Both the position numbers and the translations under genes were made by a program. A stretch of 14,203 nt of DNA from JBCCFW01 sp039029535 (lineage in GTDB: Bacteria > Acidobacteriota > JBCCFW01), in the NCBI GenBank assembly GCA_039029535.1, contig JBCCFW010000189.1:1-14203 (forward strand), written 5' to 3'. Below the pieces are notes generated by a model, which did not search any database, was not told the origin of the DNA, and worked only from the letters and a program-made list of their open reading frames with translations. This document shows positions 7,715 to 14,203 of this stretch, one piece after another (position 1 is the first letter of the stretch; every line of letters begins with the position of its first letter).

Positions 7715-9865
7715 ATGCGAGGTTCCAGCGACCACATGAGAGCTCCTGGCTCCACCGCCAGCCCAGCCAGTGCCGAGACCGGCTCGGCCCTGACGGAGCC
7801 CATCGACCTGCACGATCCCCAGCTCTTCCTCAATCGGGAGCTCGGCCTCGTCGAGTTCAACCGGCGGGTCCTCGAGCAGGCGAAGGACGAGGACACGCCG
7901 CTGCTGGAGCGGTTGCGCTTCCTCACCATCAGCTGCACGAACCTCGACGAGCTGTTCGAGGTCCGGGTCGCCGGTCTCAAGCAGCAGCTCGCCCTGGGCA
8001 TGGCACAGGTCGGCCCCGAGGGGCTCGGACCGCACGAGGCCCTCGAGCGCATCGGCCAGGAGACCCACGAGCTCGTCGCCGAGCAGTACCGGGTCTTCAA
8101 CGAAGACATCCTCACGGCCCTCGAGAAGGAGGGCATCCGCATCGTCCTCCGTCGGGACTGGGACGAGGACCTCAGGTCCTGGGCCCACACGACCTTCGAG
8201 CTGGAGTGCCTGCCGGTCCTCACGCCCATGGGCCTGGACCCGGCGCACCCCTTCCCGAAGGTGCTCAACAAGGGCCTCAACTTCCTGGTCCGTCTCCAGG
8301 GTCGCGACGCCTTCGGTCGCAATGACGGCGTGGCCATCGTCCAGGTGCCGCGCTCGCTCCCACGGGTGTTGCCGCTCCCGAGCTCGCTCGGCCGGGGTCG
8401 CGACGCCTTCGTGCTTCTCTCCTCGGTCGTGCGCGAGAGCATCAGCTCGCTCTTTCCCGGCATGGAGGCGGTGGCCTGTCATCAGTTCCGCGTGACACGC
8501 AACAGCGACCTCTGGGTCGACGAGGAAGAAGCCGAGAGCCTGCTGCACGCGCTCAAGGGCGGCCTTCCCTCGCGCAACTACGGCGAGGCCGTGCGGCTCG
8601 AGCTCGACGAGGGCTGCTCGGAGGAGGACGCGCGCTTCCTCCTCGACAACTTCCGTCTCGATCCGGAAGACCTGTACCGCGTGCCCGGTCCGGTGAACTT
8701 GAATCGGCTCATCGCGTTGTACGACCGCGTCGACCGCCCCGACCTCAAGTACGGCCCGTTCGTCCCGGGCACGCCGCCGAAGCTCCCGAAGGACACCGAC
8801 GTCTTCGAGGTGCTGCGACGTCAGGACGTCTTGCTCCACCATCCGTTCCAGTCCTTCGCGCCGGTCGTCGACCTGCTGCGTCAGGCCGCGGCGGATCCGG
8901 ACGTCCTGGCCATCAAGATCACCCTCTACCGCACCGACCCCAAGTCGCCGTTGCTTCAGGCCCTGCTCGAGGCCGCGCGATCCGGCAAGGAGGTCACGGC
9001 GGTCGTCGAGCTCCGCGCCCGCTTCGACGAGGCGCGCAACATCGCGCTGGCCACGAAGCTCGAGGAGGTCGGAGCCAACGTCGTCTACGGGATCGTGGGC
9101 TACAAGGCGCACGCGAAGATGGCCCTCGTCGTCCGTCGCGAGAAGGGACGGCTGCGTCGCTACGTTCACCTGGGCACCGGCAACTACCACTCGGTCACGG
9201 CGCGGGCCTACACCGATCTCGGCCTGCTCAGCTCGCGACCGGACCTCGGCGCCGACGTTCACTCGCTCTTCCTCCAGCTCACGGGCATCGCCGGTCAGGA
9301 GCAGCTCCGGGTGCTGTTGCAGTCGCCCTTCACGCTGGCGGACCGTGTCATCGAGCTCATCGAGGCCGAGGCCGAGGCGTCACGCGAAGGACGCCCCTGC
9401 GGCATCAAGGCGAAGATGAACACGCTCTCCGACCCCGAGGTCGTCCGCGCGCTCTATCGGGCCTCGCAGGCCGGCGTGCCCATCGACCTCTGGGTGCGCG
9501 GTGCGTGCGCGTTGCGACCGGGCCTGCCCGGCGTGTCCGAGACCATCCGCGTGCGCTCGGTGGTCGGCCGCTTCCTCGAGCACTCGCGGGTCTACTACTT
9601 CGAGAACGGCGGTGACCCGCAGGTCTGGTTGGCCAGCGCCGACTGGATGCCGCGCAACCTGCACCGCCGGGTCGAGACGGCCTTCCCCATCGCCGACGAC
9701 ACCTTGCGACGCCGCATCATCGACGAATGCTTGTCGACCTACGAGGAGTCGGACGCGGGAGCGTGGGAGCTGCTCGCCGACGGCAGCTACCAGCGAACGG
9801 CGCGTCCAGCCGACGTGCCGCCACGCTCGGCGCAGCAGGCCCTGCTCGACCGTCTCGCCCGCTGA
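7715..9865 (+). CDS. ppk1: Polyphosphate kinase 1
   Basis: A 716-residue enzyme, the typical PPK1 length, that polymerises ATP gamma-phosphate into polyphosphate. The N-terminal domain has FLNRELGLVEFNRRVLEQA and CTNLDELFEVRVAGL; the head domain has HPFPKVLNKGLNFLVRL. The two phospholipase D-like catalytic domains are intact: LLHHPFQSF, IKITLYRT, YKAHAKMALVVRR with the autophosphorylated histidine H466, HLGTGNYH, and the second active-site histidine H623 in LEHSRVYY followed by NLHRRVETAFP. The 157-residue spacing between H466 and H623 equals that of E. coli PPK (H435 and H592). ATG 7715 is used; ATG 7736 is in frame with GAGG 13 bases upstream. Residues 1-28 look like a disordered tail rich in Ser, Ala and Pro. 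It lies downstream of ppx and upstream of the kinase gene. Confidence 0.96.
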   Translation: MRGSSDHMRAPGSTASPASAETGSALTEPIDLHDPQLFLNRELGLVEFNRRVLEQAKDEDTPLLERLRFLTISCTNLDELFEVRVAGLKQQLALGMAQVGPEGLGPHEALERIGQETHELVAEQYRVFNEDILTALEKEGIRIVLRRDWDEDLRSWAHTTFELECLPVLTPMGLDPAHPFPKVLNKGLNFLVRLQGRDAFGRNDGVAIVQVPRSLPRVLPLPSSLGRGRDAFVLLSSVVRESISSLFPGMEAVACHQFRVTRNSDLWVDEEEAESLLHALKGGLPSRNYGEAVRLELDEGCSEEDARFLLDNFRLDPEDLYRVPGPVNLNRLIALYDRVDRPDLKYGPFVPGTPPKLPKDTDVFEVLRRQDVLLHHPFQSFAPVVDLLRQAAADPDVLAIKITLYRTDPKSPLLQALLEAARSGKEVTAVVELRARFDEARNIALATKLEEVGANVVYGIVGYKAHAKMALVVRREKGRLRRYVHLGTGNYHSVTARAYTDLGLLSSRPDLGADVHSLFLQLTGIAGQEQLRVLLQSPFTLADRVIELIEAEAEASREGRPCGIKAKMNTLSDPEVVRALYRASQAGVPIDLWVRGACALRPGLPGVSETIRVRSVVGRFLEHSRVYYFENGGDPQVWLASADWMPRNLHRRVETAFPIADDTLRRRIIDECLSTYEESDAGAWELLADGSYQRTARPADVPPRSAQQALLDRLAR

Positions 9866-9877
9866 CGTCCGGCGTTT

Positions 9878-9898
9878 TCGACCTTCCCGTCGAGTTTT
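9878..9898 (+). terminator. Weak intrinsic terminator after ppk1
   Basis: TCGAC (9878-9882), loop CTTCCC, GTCGA (9889-9893), then GTTTT (9894-9898). The stem is only five pairs plus one possible G-U pair, and the T-run is short, so read-through into the kinase gene is likely. Confidence 0.35.
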
Positions 9899-9924
9899 GC
9901 GGCATCTGGCGGGGTAACAGTCGA

Positions 9925-9930
9925 TAACAT
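9925..9930 (+). promoter_or_regulatory. Possible -10 element of a leaderless promoter for the kinase gene
   Basis: TAACAT (TANNNT) lies 6 bases before the ATG at 9937, and the bases between (CCCCTC) contain no Shine-Dalgarno. The spacing fits transcription starting on the start codon. It implies that the kinase gene has its own promoter despite following ppk1 by 71 bases. Confidence 0.35.
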
Positions 9931-9936
9931 CCCCTC

Positions 9937-11268
9937 ATGTCCAGGTGGGAAGAGGGGCACGACGGTCCGAGCCCCGAGGCAACGCAACCGGCCCAAGGTG
10001 CGCCACGCGGCAGCAGCAGCATGCGCGTGGCGGGGCTGGGCTATCCGCTCGCTCGTCTCGACCTCAGCCGGCTGACTCGCGAGAGCCTCCTGGGTCGTGG
10101 TGGCATGGGCGCGGTCCACGCCGTGCGCGACGAGCAGCTCCATCGCCAGGTGGCCATGAAGATCATGGACCGCCAGTACGCCAGCGACCTGCCCCTCGTG
10201 CGGCGCTTCCTCCGCGAGATCCAGATCACCGCCCAGCTCGAGCACCCGGCCATCGTGCCCGTCTACGAGCTGGGGGTCGGACCGGACGGCTTGCCGTGCT
10301 TCACCATGCAGGTCGTGCCGGGTCTCACCCTCTCGCAGAAGGTCAAGCGCCTGGAGGAGACCGACCAGGCCGGTCGTCTCGAGATGCTGGACATCATGCT
10401 GCGCATCTGCGATGCGCTGGCTTTCGCCCACGCGCGAGGCGTCGTCCACCTCGACCTCAAGCCCCAGAACGTCATGGTCGGCGACCACGGCCAGGTCTAC
10501 GTCATGGACTGGGGCCTGGCGCGGTCGTGCAAGACCCGGGCGAGGGACGCCGAGCCTGACGTCAAGCCCATCGTGCTCGACTTCAGCGAAGAAGAAGCCG
10601 AGGTCTTCGGCACGCCGGCCTACATGCCCACCGAGCTGGCCAACGGCGGCGAGCCGGACGAGCGCACGGACGTCTTCGGCGTGGGCGCGCTCATCTACCA
10701 CGCCTTCTCGGGGCGGCCGCCGTTTCGCGGGATCGACCTCGACCAGACCTTCGCCTTCGCCCGCCGCTGCGAGTACCCGCCGCTCGATGAGGTCGCACCG
10801 GTCGGATCGGTCCCGCCGGGCCTGCGTCGTCTCGTCGACAAGGCGCTCTCGGCCGAGCCCGAGCAACGTCATCAGACGATGGCGGAGCTGCGAACCGAGC
10901 TCCAGACGCTCACCCGCGGCAGCTTCGGGGCCACCCGACGTCGCGTGAAGGCGGGCGAGGAAGTCGTGCGCGAGGGCGAGCTCGGCGACGAGGCCTACGT
11001 CATCGTGGCGGGCGCGCTCGAGGCGCGTCGCGAGGAAGACGGTCGTCCGAAGGCGCTGCGGACCATGGGTCCTGGGGAGGTCTTCGGCGAGATGGCCATC
11101 CTCAACGCGACCCCGCGGACGGCCACGGTGGTCGCGCTGGAGGACTCGCTGCTCGTGTGCTTGAGCCGCGAGGAGATCGAGGCCGAGCTCGACGGCATGA
11201 CGCCCTGGGTCGCGCGGATGCTCCGCACGCTGGCTCAGCGGATGCAGTCCGTCGAGGACGCCGGCTGA
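9937..11268 (+). CDS. Ser/Thr protein kinase with C-terminal cyclic-nucleotide-binding domain
   Basis: 443 residues, no transmembrane segment, so cytoplasmic. Residues about 50-325 are a Hanks-type kinase: glycine loop LGRGGMGAVH, ATP lysine K75 in VAMKIM, catalytic loop HLDLKPQN (D173, N178), metal-binding D191 in DWG instead of DFG, and activation segment FGTPAYMPTE. HLD in place of HRD makes it a non-RD kinase, so it may not need activation-loop phosphorylation. Residues about 333-435 form a cNMP-binding domain with the phosphate-binding cassette FGEMAILNATPRTATV: E385 and R394 are the residues that hold the ribose and cyclic phosphate in CAP/PKA domains. The order (kinase, then CNB) is opposite to eukaryotic PKG. 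The position after ppk1 suggests, without proof, control of polyP metabolism. A second possible start is ATG 10021. Confidence 0.92.
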   Translation: MSRWEEGHDGPSPEATQPAQGAPRGSSSMRVAGLGYPLARLDLSRLTRESLLGRGGMGAVHAVRDEQLHRQVAMKIMDRQYASDLPLVRRFLREIQITAQLEHPAIVPVYELGVGPDGLPCFTMQVVPGLTLSQKVKRLEETDQAGRLEMLDIMLRICDALAFAHARGVVHLDLKPQNVMVGDHGQVYVMDWGLARSCKTRARDAEPDVKPIVLDFSEEEAEVFGTPAYMPTELANGGEPDERTDVFGVGALIYHAFSGRPPFRGIDLDQTFAFARRCEYPPLDEVAPVGSVPPGLRRLVDKALSAEPEQRHQTMAELRTELQTLTRGSFGATRRRVKAGEEVVREGELGDEAYVIVAGALEARREEDGRPKALRTMGPGEVFGEMAILNATPRTATVVALEDSLLVCLSREEIEAELDGMTPWVARMLRTLAQRMQSVEDAG

Positions 11269-11307
11269 GACCGTCGAGCGCGGCTCTCAATCTCTCGAAC
11301 GGGCTCG

Positions 11308-12162
11308 TCAGGGACGGCCCCAGCAGAGCCAGGCGAAGCAGCGGTTGCCGCAGTAATGCGGCAGGGACGTCCGGCAACCACAGGCGCCGTCCGTGCCGAC
11401 GCCGCGGAGATCGGCCTGCTCGAAGGAGCGGAAGCCGTTGCCCCGACGAACGCCCTCGGTGGCCGGCTTCTTCTTGCAGGGAGGGAGCGGGCCGCGGTGG
11501 GTGTGGATGTCGTCGTCGAGGCCCATGTCGCGGTTGGCGACGTTGATGCCGGTGGCCCAGAACACGTGCTCGGGGAATTGGTCTCCGGTCACGATGATCG
11601 TGTCGACCTCACCCGTGCCGACGAGGTGAGCGCGGACGCCGCCCTCGGCATCGGCGGCCGACGCGATGGCGGTGGGCAGACCGCCACCGTAGAAGTCGGG
11701 ATCGAGGGTCGGGACGCGGATGATGTAGTCGATGCGGAGGCCGTCACGCTCCTTGAAGGGGTACATGGCCTTGAACTGGGCAACCTCATCGTCGGTGAAG
11801 CCGGAGCCGGCGGTGAAGCCAGCGACGTTCTCGACGATGCAGAGCCCTCCAACGCAGCCGGCCGCCTCGAGCATCACGGCGACCTGGCTGAGAGTGGTCG
11901 CGTAATCGCAGAAGACGGAGCCCATGCTGAGCTCGCAGGCCTTGCGCTCCGCTGCGGTCTCGAGGATGGCGTTGACGACGGTCTCGTCGTGCATCGAGGA
12001 GGCGATGGCGCGGGCGAGGAGGTCCGTGTCGGACTTCAGCTCGGCGGAGTGCCGGCGGACGATCTCGTCCCACGGGTAGTCCTCGTGGGCGACGGCCGGA
12101 GGAGTGAGGGAGAGGGCCAGGAGGCCGAGAAGGAGAAGACAGGTGGCGCGAGCAGAGGGCAT
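11308..12162 (-). CDS. Secreted ten-cysteine protein, copy B (unknown family)
   Basis: 284 residues from ATG 12162, with AGGAG 6 bases upstream. The signal peptide MPSARATCLLLLGLLALSLT continues PPAVA and is probably cut before HEDYPWDE, giving a mature N-terminal histidine (H26). Ten mature cysteines lie at 76, 85, 103, 108, 229, 261, 263, 271, 275 and 280, enough for five disulfides. Conserved landmarks are SDTDLLARAIASSM, LEAAGC, YIIRVPTLDP, VFWATGIN, IHTHRGPLPPCKKKP and a Cys-rich end (SLPHYCGNRC, then CWGRP). It is about 84% identical to copy A immediately upstream; differences are mainly conservative (D/E, V/I, S/A) and all cysteines are kept, so both copies look functional. I do not recognise the family. 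It faces the kinase gene convergently across 39 bases. A longer reading frame up to 12390 exists but lacks sense upstream of the signal peptide. Confidence 0.8.
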   Translation of the reverse strand: MPSARATCLLLLGLLALSLTPPAVAHEDYPWDEIVRRHSAELKSDTDLLARAIASSMHDETVVNAILETAAERKACELSMGSVFCDYATTLSQVAVMLEAAGCVGGLCIVENVAGFTAGSGFTDDEVAQFKAMYPFKERDGLRIDYIIRVPTLDPDFYGGGLPTAIASAADAEGGVRAHLVGTGEVDTIIVTGDQFPEHVFWATGINVANRDMGLDDDIHTHRGPLPPCKKKPATEGVRRGNGFRSFEQADLRGVGTDGACGCRTSLPHYCGNRCFAWLCWGRP

Positions 12163-12257
12163 GGAGGCTCCTGTTGGTGGTCTGTCGTGTATCCCGCCTC
12201 CACCAGGACGTCGGAGGGAGCCCCGTCTCACGCACGGGTGGCCCAGGTCACGAGAAC

Positions 12258-12292
12258 GCCCTCGAGCCCTACTGGACGCCGGGCTCGAGGGC
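12258..12292 (-). terminator. Perfect 12-bp hairpin between the paralogous genes
   Basis: GCCCTCGAGCCC (12258-12269) and its exact reverse complement (12281-12292) flank an 11-base loop. It lies 20 bases past the stop of copy A on the minus strand, before copy B. No clear U-tract follows (GTTCTCG), so it may attenuate or protect the 3' end rather than terminate fully. Confidence 0.5.
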
Positions 12293-12311
12293 TGCTCACG
12301 AAGCGCTCGGG

Positions 12312-13172
12312 CTACCAGGGACGGCCCCAGCAGATCCAGGAGAAGCAGCGGTTGCCGCAGTAGTGCGGGAGCGACGTGCGGCACGCGCACTCACCGTGGG
12401 TTCCGACCCCATCGAGCTCGGCCTGCTCGAAGGAGCGGAAGCCGTTGCTGCGACGGACCTGATGGGTGGAGGGCTTCTTCTTGCAGGGAGGCAGGGGGCC
12501 GCGGTGGGTGTGGATGTCGTCATCGAGCCCCATGTCGCGGTTGGGGACGTTGATGCCGGTGGCCCAGAACACGTGGTCGGGGAACTGCTCGCCGGTCACG
12601 ACGACCGACTCGACCTCACCCTCACCGACGAGGTGGGCGCGGACGCCGCCCTCCGCATCGGCGGCCGAGGCAACGGCGGTCGGGAGACCGCCTTCGGGGT
12701 AGAACTCCGGGTCGAGGGTCGGGACGCGAATGATGTAGTCGACGCGAAGGCCATCGACTTCCTTGAAGGGGTACATGGCCATGAACTGGGCGACGTCGTC
12801 CTCGGTGAAGCTGGAGCTGGCAGTGAACCCGCCGACGTTCTCGACGATGCAGAGCCCACCGCCGCAGCCGGCGGCCTCGAGCTTCACGGCGACCTGGCCG
12901 AGAGTGGTCACGTAGTCGCAGAAGACGCTGCCGACGCTGAGCTCGCAGGTCGCCCTTTCAGCGGCGGTCTCGAGGATGGCGTTGACGACGATCTCGTCGT
13001 TCATCGACGAAGCGATGGCTCGGGCGAGGAGGTCTGTGTCGGACTTGAGCTCGGCCGAGTGGGACCGGACGATCTCGTCCCACGGATAGTCCTCGTGGGC
13101 GGTGGTGGGTTGGGAGAAGGAGACGGCCAGGAGGCCGATGAGAAGACACGAGAGAGTTCGTGGACGTGACAT
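12312..13172 (-). CDS. Secreted ten-cysteine protein, copy A (unknown family)
   Basis: 286 residues from ATG 13172, with GGAG 8 bases upstream; the reading frame continues 23 codons further up without a better start. The signal peptide (MSRPRTLSCLLIGLLAVSFS, then QPTTA) is probably cut before H26 of HEDYPWDE. Cysteines lie at 76, 85, 103, 108, 230, 262, 264, 272, 276 and 281, each with a counterpart in copy B. Conserved histidines are H26, H38, H180, H200, H221, H223 and H270. The fold is unclear: the first 110 residues look helical, the middle (VDYIIRVPTLDP, VVVTGEQFP) looks like beta strands, and the end is a compact Cys/aromatic module. Compared with copy B it has one extra residue near 159 and one extra C-terminal Trp. 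The function is unknown; export and likely disulfides imply a role in the periplasm or outside the cell. Confidence 0.8.
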   Translation of the reverse strand: MSRPRTLSCLLIGLLAVSFSQPTTAHEDYPWDEIVRSHSAELKSDTDLLARAIASSMNDEIVVNAILETAAERATCELSVGSVFCDYVTTLGQVAVKLEAAGCGGGLCIVENVGGFTASSSFTEDDVAQFMAMYPFKEVDGLRVDYIIRVPTLDPEFYPEGGLPTAVASAADAEGGVRAHLVGEGEVESVVVTGEQFPDHVFWATGINVPNRDMGLDDDIHTHRGPLPPCKKKPSTHQVRRSNGFRSFEQAELDGVGTHGECACRTSLPHYCGNRCFSWICWGRPW

Positions 13173-13439
13173 GGAACTGGCTCCGATCAGGGTTGGTGTT
13201 GGGTTGGCCCCTCGGTGCTTGATCAGAACGACGCATGACAACGGACATCACGGAGAGAAGTGGCGGTGCTGCCACGGGCTCGTCCCCTGGAGGCCGACGG
13301 AGAGACCCTGTGGGGCACGCCGTGCGTGAGGGCGGTGCCTCAGCTCGAGCGGGCGCCGCTGACGAGACGTGGGTGCGCCGGTAGCGGTTCTCCGCGGCCC
13401 GAATGCGCCAAACGAGAGAGGGTCGTCGACGCCTGGTAG
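13173..13439. other. Stretch without a credible gene
   Basis: About 270 bases upstream of the paralog pair. The short frames here run in the wrong sense or have low-complexity Arg/Pro products. I find no convincing promoter for the minus-strand pair (only a GATCAA/TTGTCA-like area near 13220-13242) and no RNA gene. The frame that leads into the remnant at 13440 ends at TAG 13437-13439, just after a stretch reading CAKRERVVDAW. Confidence 0.4.
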
Positions 13440-13664
13440 GACCACGCGTGGCGGGAGGCGCGCCAGGCCTTCCCGATCCGCAAGGGCGACGTCCTGATCA
13501 GGGAGTGCAGGCGGCTGGTCGAGAGGGCCTACCGGGCCAGGTCACGTGGCGAGCTCGACGACCTGCTGGCCGCGATCGAGACGAGGCACGACCGACTGAC
13601 GGTGCTGGGGAGGGGGAGCGAGTTGCCGAAGGTCGTGATGGAGAGGTGTCCGCGGTGGGGGTGA
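13440..13664 (+). pseudogene. 74-codon coding remnant with no start
   Basis: The frame opens directly after TAG 13437-13439 and closes at TGA 13662-13664. The product looks like real protein, starting DHAWREARQAFPIRKGDVL, with a basic helical centre (CRRLVERAYRARSRGELDDL) and ending VVMERCPRWG. It has no ATG or GTG near its beginning, and the frame just upstream also reads sensibly (KRERVVDAW) up to the TAG, so a nonsense-interrupted or truncated gene is likely. I do not recognise the family. It ends 3 bases from the end of the convergent TPR gene. Confidence 0.4.
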
Positions 13665-13667
13665 CGG

Positions 13668-14203
13668 TCAGCCCATCTCCCGTTGGACCATCTCTCGAAT
13701 CCGACGCTGGGCTGCGCCGAGCTCGTCCAGATCACGCTCAAGAAGCCAGAGAAGGTGACGGGAGAGAACCCTTTGAGCGGCTTCTACCTCGCCCAGCTCA
13801 CCGTGTGCGCAGAGGAGATTCCAAGCTCGAATGGTGGTTGAGGGATGCTCCTCACCGAGCTTCTGGAGGTCTGACTCCAGCGCCTGCTCGTTCAGCTCCC
13901 TCGCGCCCTGGAGGTCGCCGAGATCCTTCAGCACCAACGCCAGGTTCGAGCGGCTCGTCGCGACGTTGGGATGGTCCTCACCGAGGCTCTTGATGCCTTA
14001 CTCCAGCGCCTGCTCGAGCAGCTCCTTCGCACGAGGGAGGTCGCCAAGATCCTTCAGCACCAACGCCAGGTTCGAGCGTCTCGTGGCGACGTTGGGATGG
14101 TCCTCACCGAGGTTCTTGAGATCCGACTCCAACGCCTGCTCGAGCAGCTCCTTCGCCCGAGGCAGGTCGCCGAGAGCCTGCAGCACCGACGCCAGGTTCG
14201 AGC
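13668..14203 (-). pseudogene. TPR-repeat gene, 3' part, interrupted by in-frame TAA
   Basis: Read on the minus strand from the right edge, one frame encodes kinesin-light-chain-type TPRs of 42 residues: an incomplete unit (14203-14169), two near-identical units (14168-14043 and 14042-13917), a diverged unit (13916-13791) and a degenerate C-terminal unit ending QREMG and TGA (13670-13668). The repeat core is DLPRAKELLEQALE...LGEDHPNVAT...SNLALVLKDLG. In the second full unit a TAA at 14000-13998 replaces the Ser codon found after ALE in the flanking units, yet the frame continues intact beyond it. Either the gene ends early and the remainder is decaying, or this is a recent nonsense change. Such arrays mediate protein contacts, often behind a kinase or NTPase domain; that N-terminal part lies outside the window. 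Confidence 0.65.
13791..14203 (-). repeat. 126-bp direct repeats encoding 42-residue TPR units
   Basis: Units at 14168-14043 and 14042-13917 differ at about a dozen of 126 bases by eye; the unit at 13916-13791 is more diverged, and an incomplete unit runs off the right edge. The array is prone to unit gain or loss by recombination. Confidence 0.75.

Larger units (their letters stand above)
11308..13172 (-). repeat. Tandem gene duplication
   Basis: The two secreted-protein genes are direct repeats offset by about 1.0 kb. Similarity is high throughout the mature coding parts (for example, both 3' ends read gggacggccccagcag on the plus strand) and drops in the signal peptides and in the upstream regions. 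That pattern indicates an older duplication kept under protein-level constraint, not a recent copy. Confidence 0.8.

Noticed and set aside
5578..8463. 961-codon open frame on the minus strand
   Set aside because: It lies antisense to ppx and the start of ppk1 and out of frame with the CHAD gene, whose products have clear family motifs. Long antisense frames are expected at this GC content, and the product is repetitive in Ala/Arg/Ser/Glu without any domain.
7610..9262. 550-codon open frame on the minus strand
   Set aside because: It is fully antisense to ppk1, which is certain from its motifs. The product is an unstructured Val/Glu/Arg/Leu-rich shadow.
9787..10872. 361-codon minus-strand frame opposite the kinase
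   Set aside because: It is antisense to invariant kinase motifs and has no recognisable domain.
12163..12390. 76-codon upstream extension of copy B
   Set aside because: It would place non-coding-like sequence, the intergenic hairpin and part of copy A in front of a perfect signal peptide with its own AGGAG site.
11356..13169. Two plus-strand frames of about 330 codons opposite the paralog pair
   Set aside because: They resemble each other only because the minus-strand genes are paralogs. The minus-strand products carry signal peptides, conserved cysteines and Shine-Dalgarno sites, so these are shadows.
13403..13993. 196-codon plus-strand frame across the remnant and TPR array
   Set aside because: Its product is Arg/Pro/Gly-rich and runs antisense to clear TPR units. 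The neighbouring frame from 13440 is far more protein-like.
13791..14203. Possible CRISPR or non-coding satellite array
   Set aside because: The 126-bp period is exactly 42 codons and encodes TPR units with conserved residues; there are no short repeats with unique spacers.

Overview
The window comes from a GC-rich bacterium (roughly two-thirds G+C by eye, with strong G/C bias at third codon positions). Three things together suggest a Planctomycetota-like or, less likely, myxobacterium-like host: a Ser/Thr kinase with HLD and DWG in place of HRD and DFG, kinesin-light-chain-type TPR arrays, and large exported transglutaminase-like proteins. No rRNA or other phylogenetic marker is present, so the assignment is tentative. 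No tRNA, rRNA, CRISPR array or insertion sequence was recognised.

Layout. 1-128 is the 3' end of an unidentified gene. 170-2649 is a two-gene + strand unit: an exported transglutaminase-like protein and a small Mpo1/DUF962 membrane protein. It ends at a perfect 16-bp hairpin shared with the convergent minus-strand pair 4889-2782. That pair is an XRE-type HTH/TPR regulator whose stop codon overlaps (TGATG) the start of a secreted protein of unknown function. A clear minus-strand intrinsic terminator at 4988-5021 separates it from the next genes.

5018-11268 is a polyphosphate block. A CHAD-domain protein (minus) is divergent from ppx (plus) across 44 bp that holds a 9-bp inverted repeat. ppx is followed by ppk1, and then by a Ser/Thr kinase with a C-terminal cyclic-nucleotide-binding domain. 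Together they cover polyP synthesis (PPK1), polyP breakdown (PPX), polyP binding (CHAD) and a possible cNMP-responsive kinase.

11308-13172 (minus) holds two tandem paralogous secreted proteins. They are about 84% identical in the mature part by hand alignment, share ten cysteines, and both have a predicted mature N-terminal histidine. I do not recognise the family; it is the strongest candidate here for something undescribed. From 13173 to the right edge the sequence looks like decaying accessory DNA: about 270 bases with no credible gene, a 74-codon coding remnant, and the 3' end of a TPR-repeat gene read off the minus strand that is interrupted by an in-frame TAA.

Three + strand genes (transglutaminase, ppk1, kinase) have a -10-like hexamer 6-7 bases before the ATG and no close Shine-Dalgarno, which suggests leaderless mRNAs. 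The other genes show recognisable or partial ribosome binding sites.
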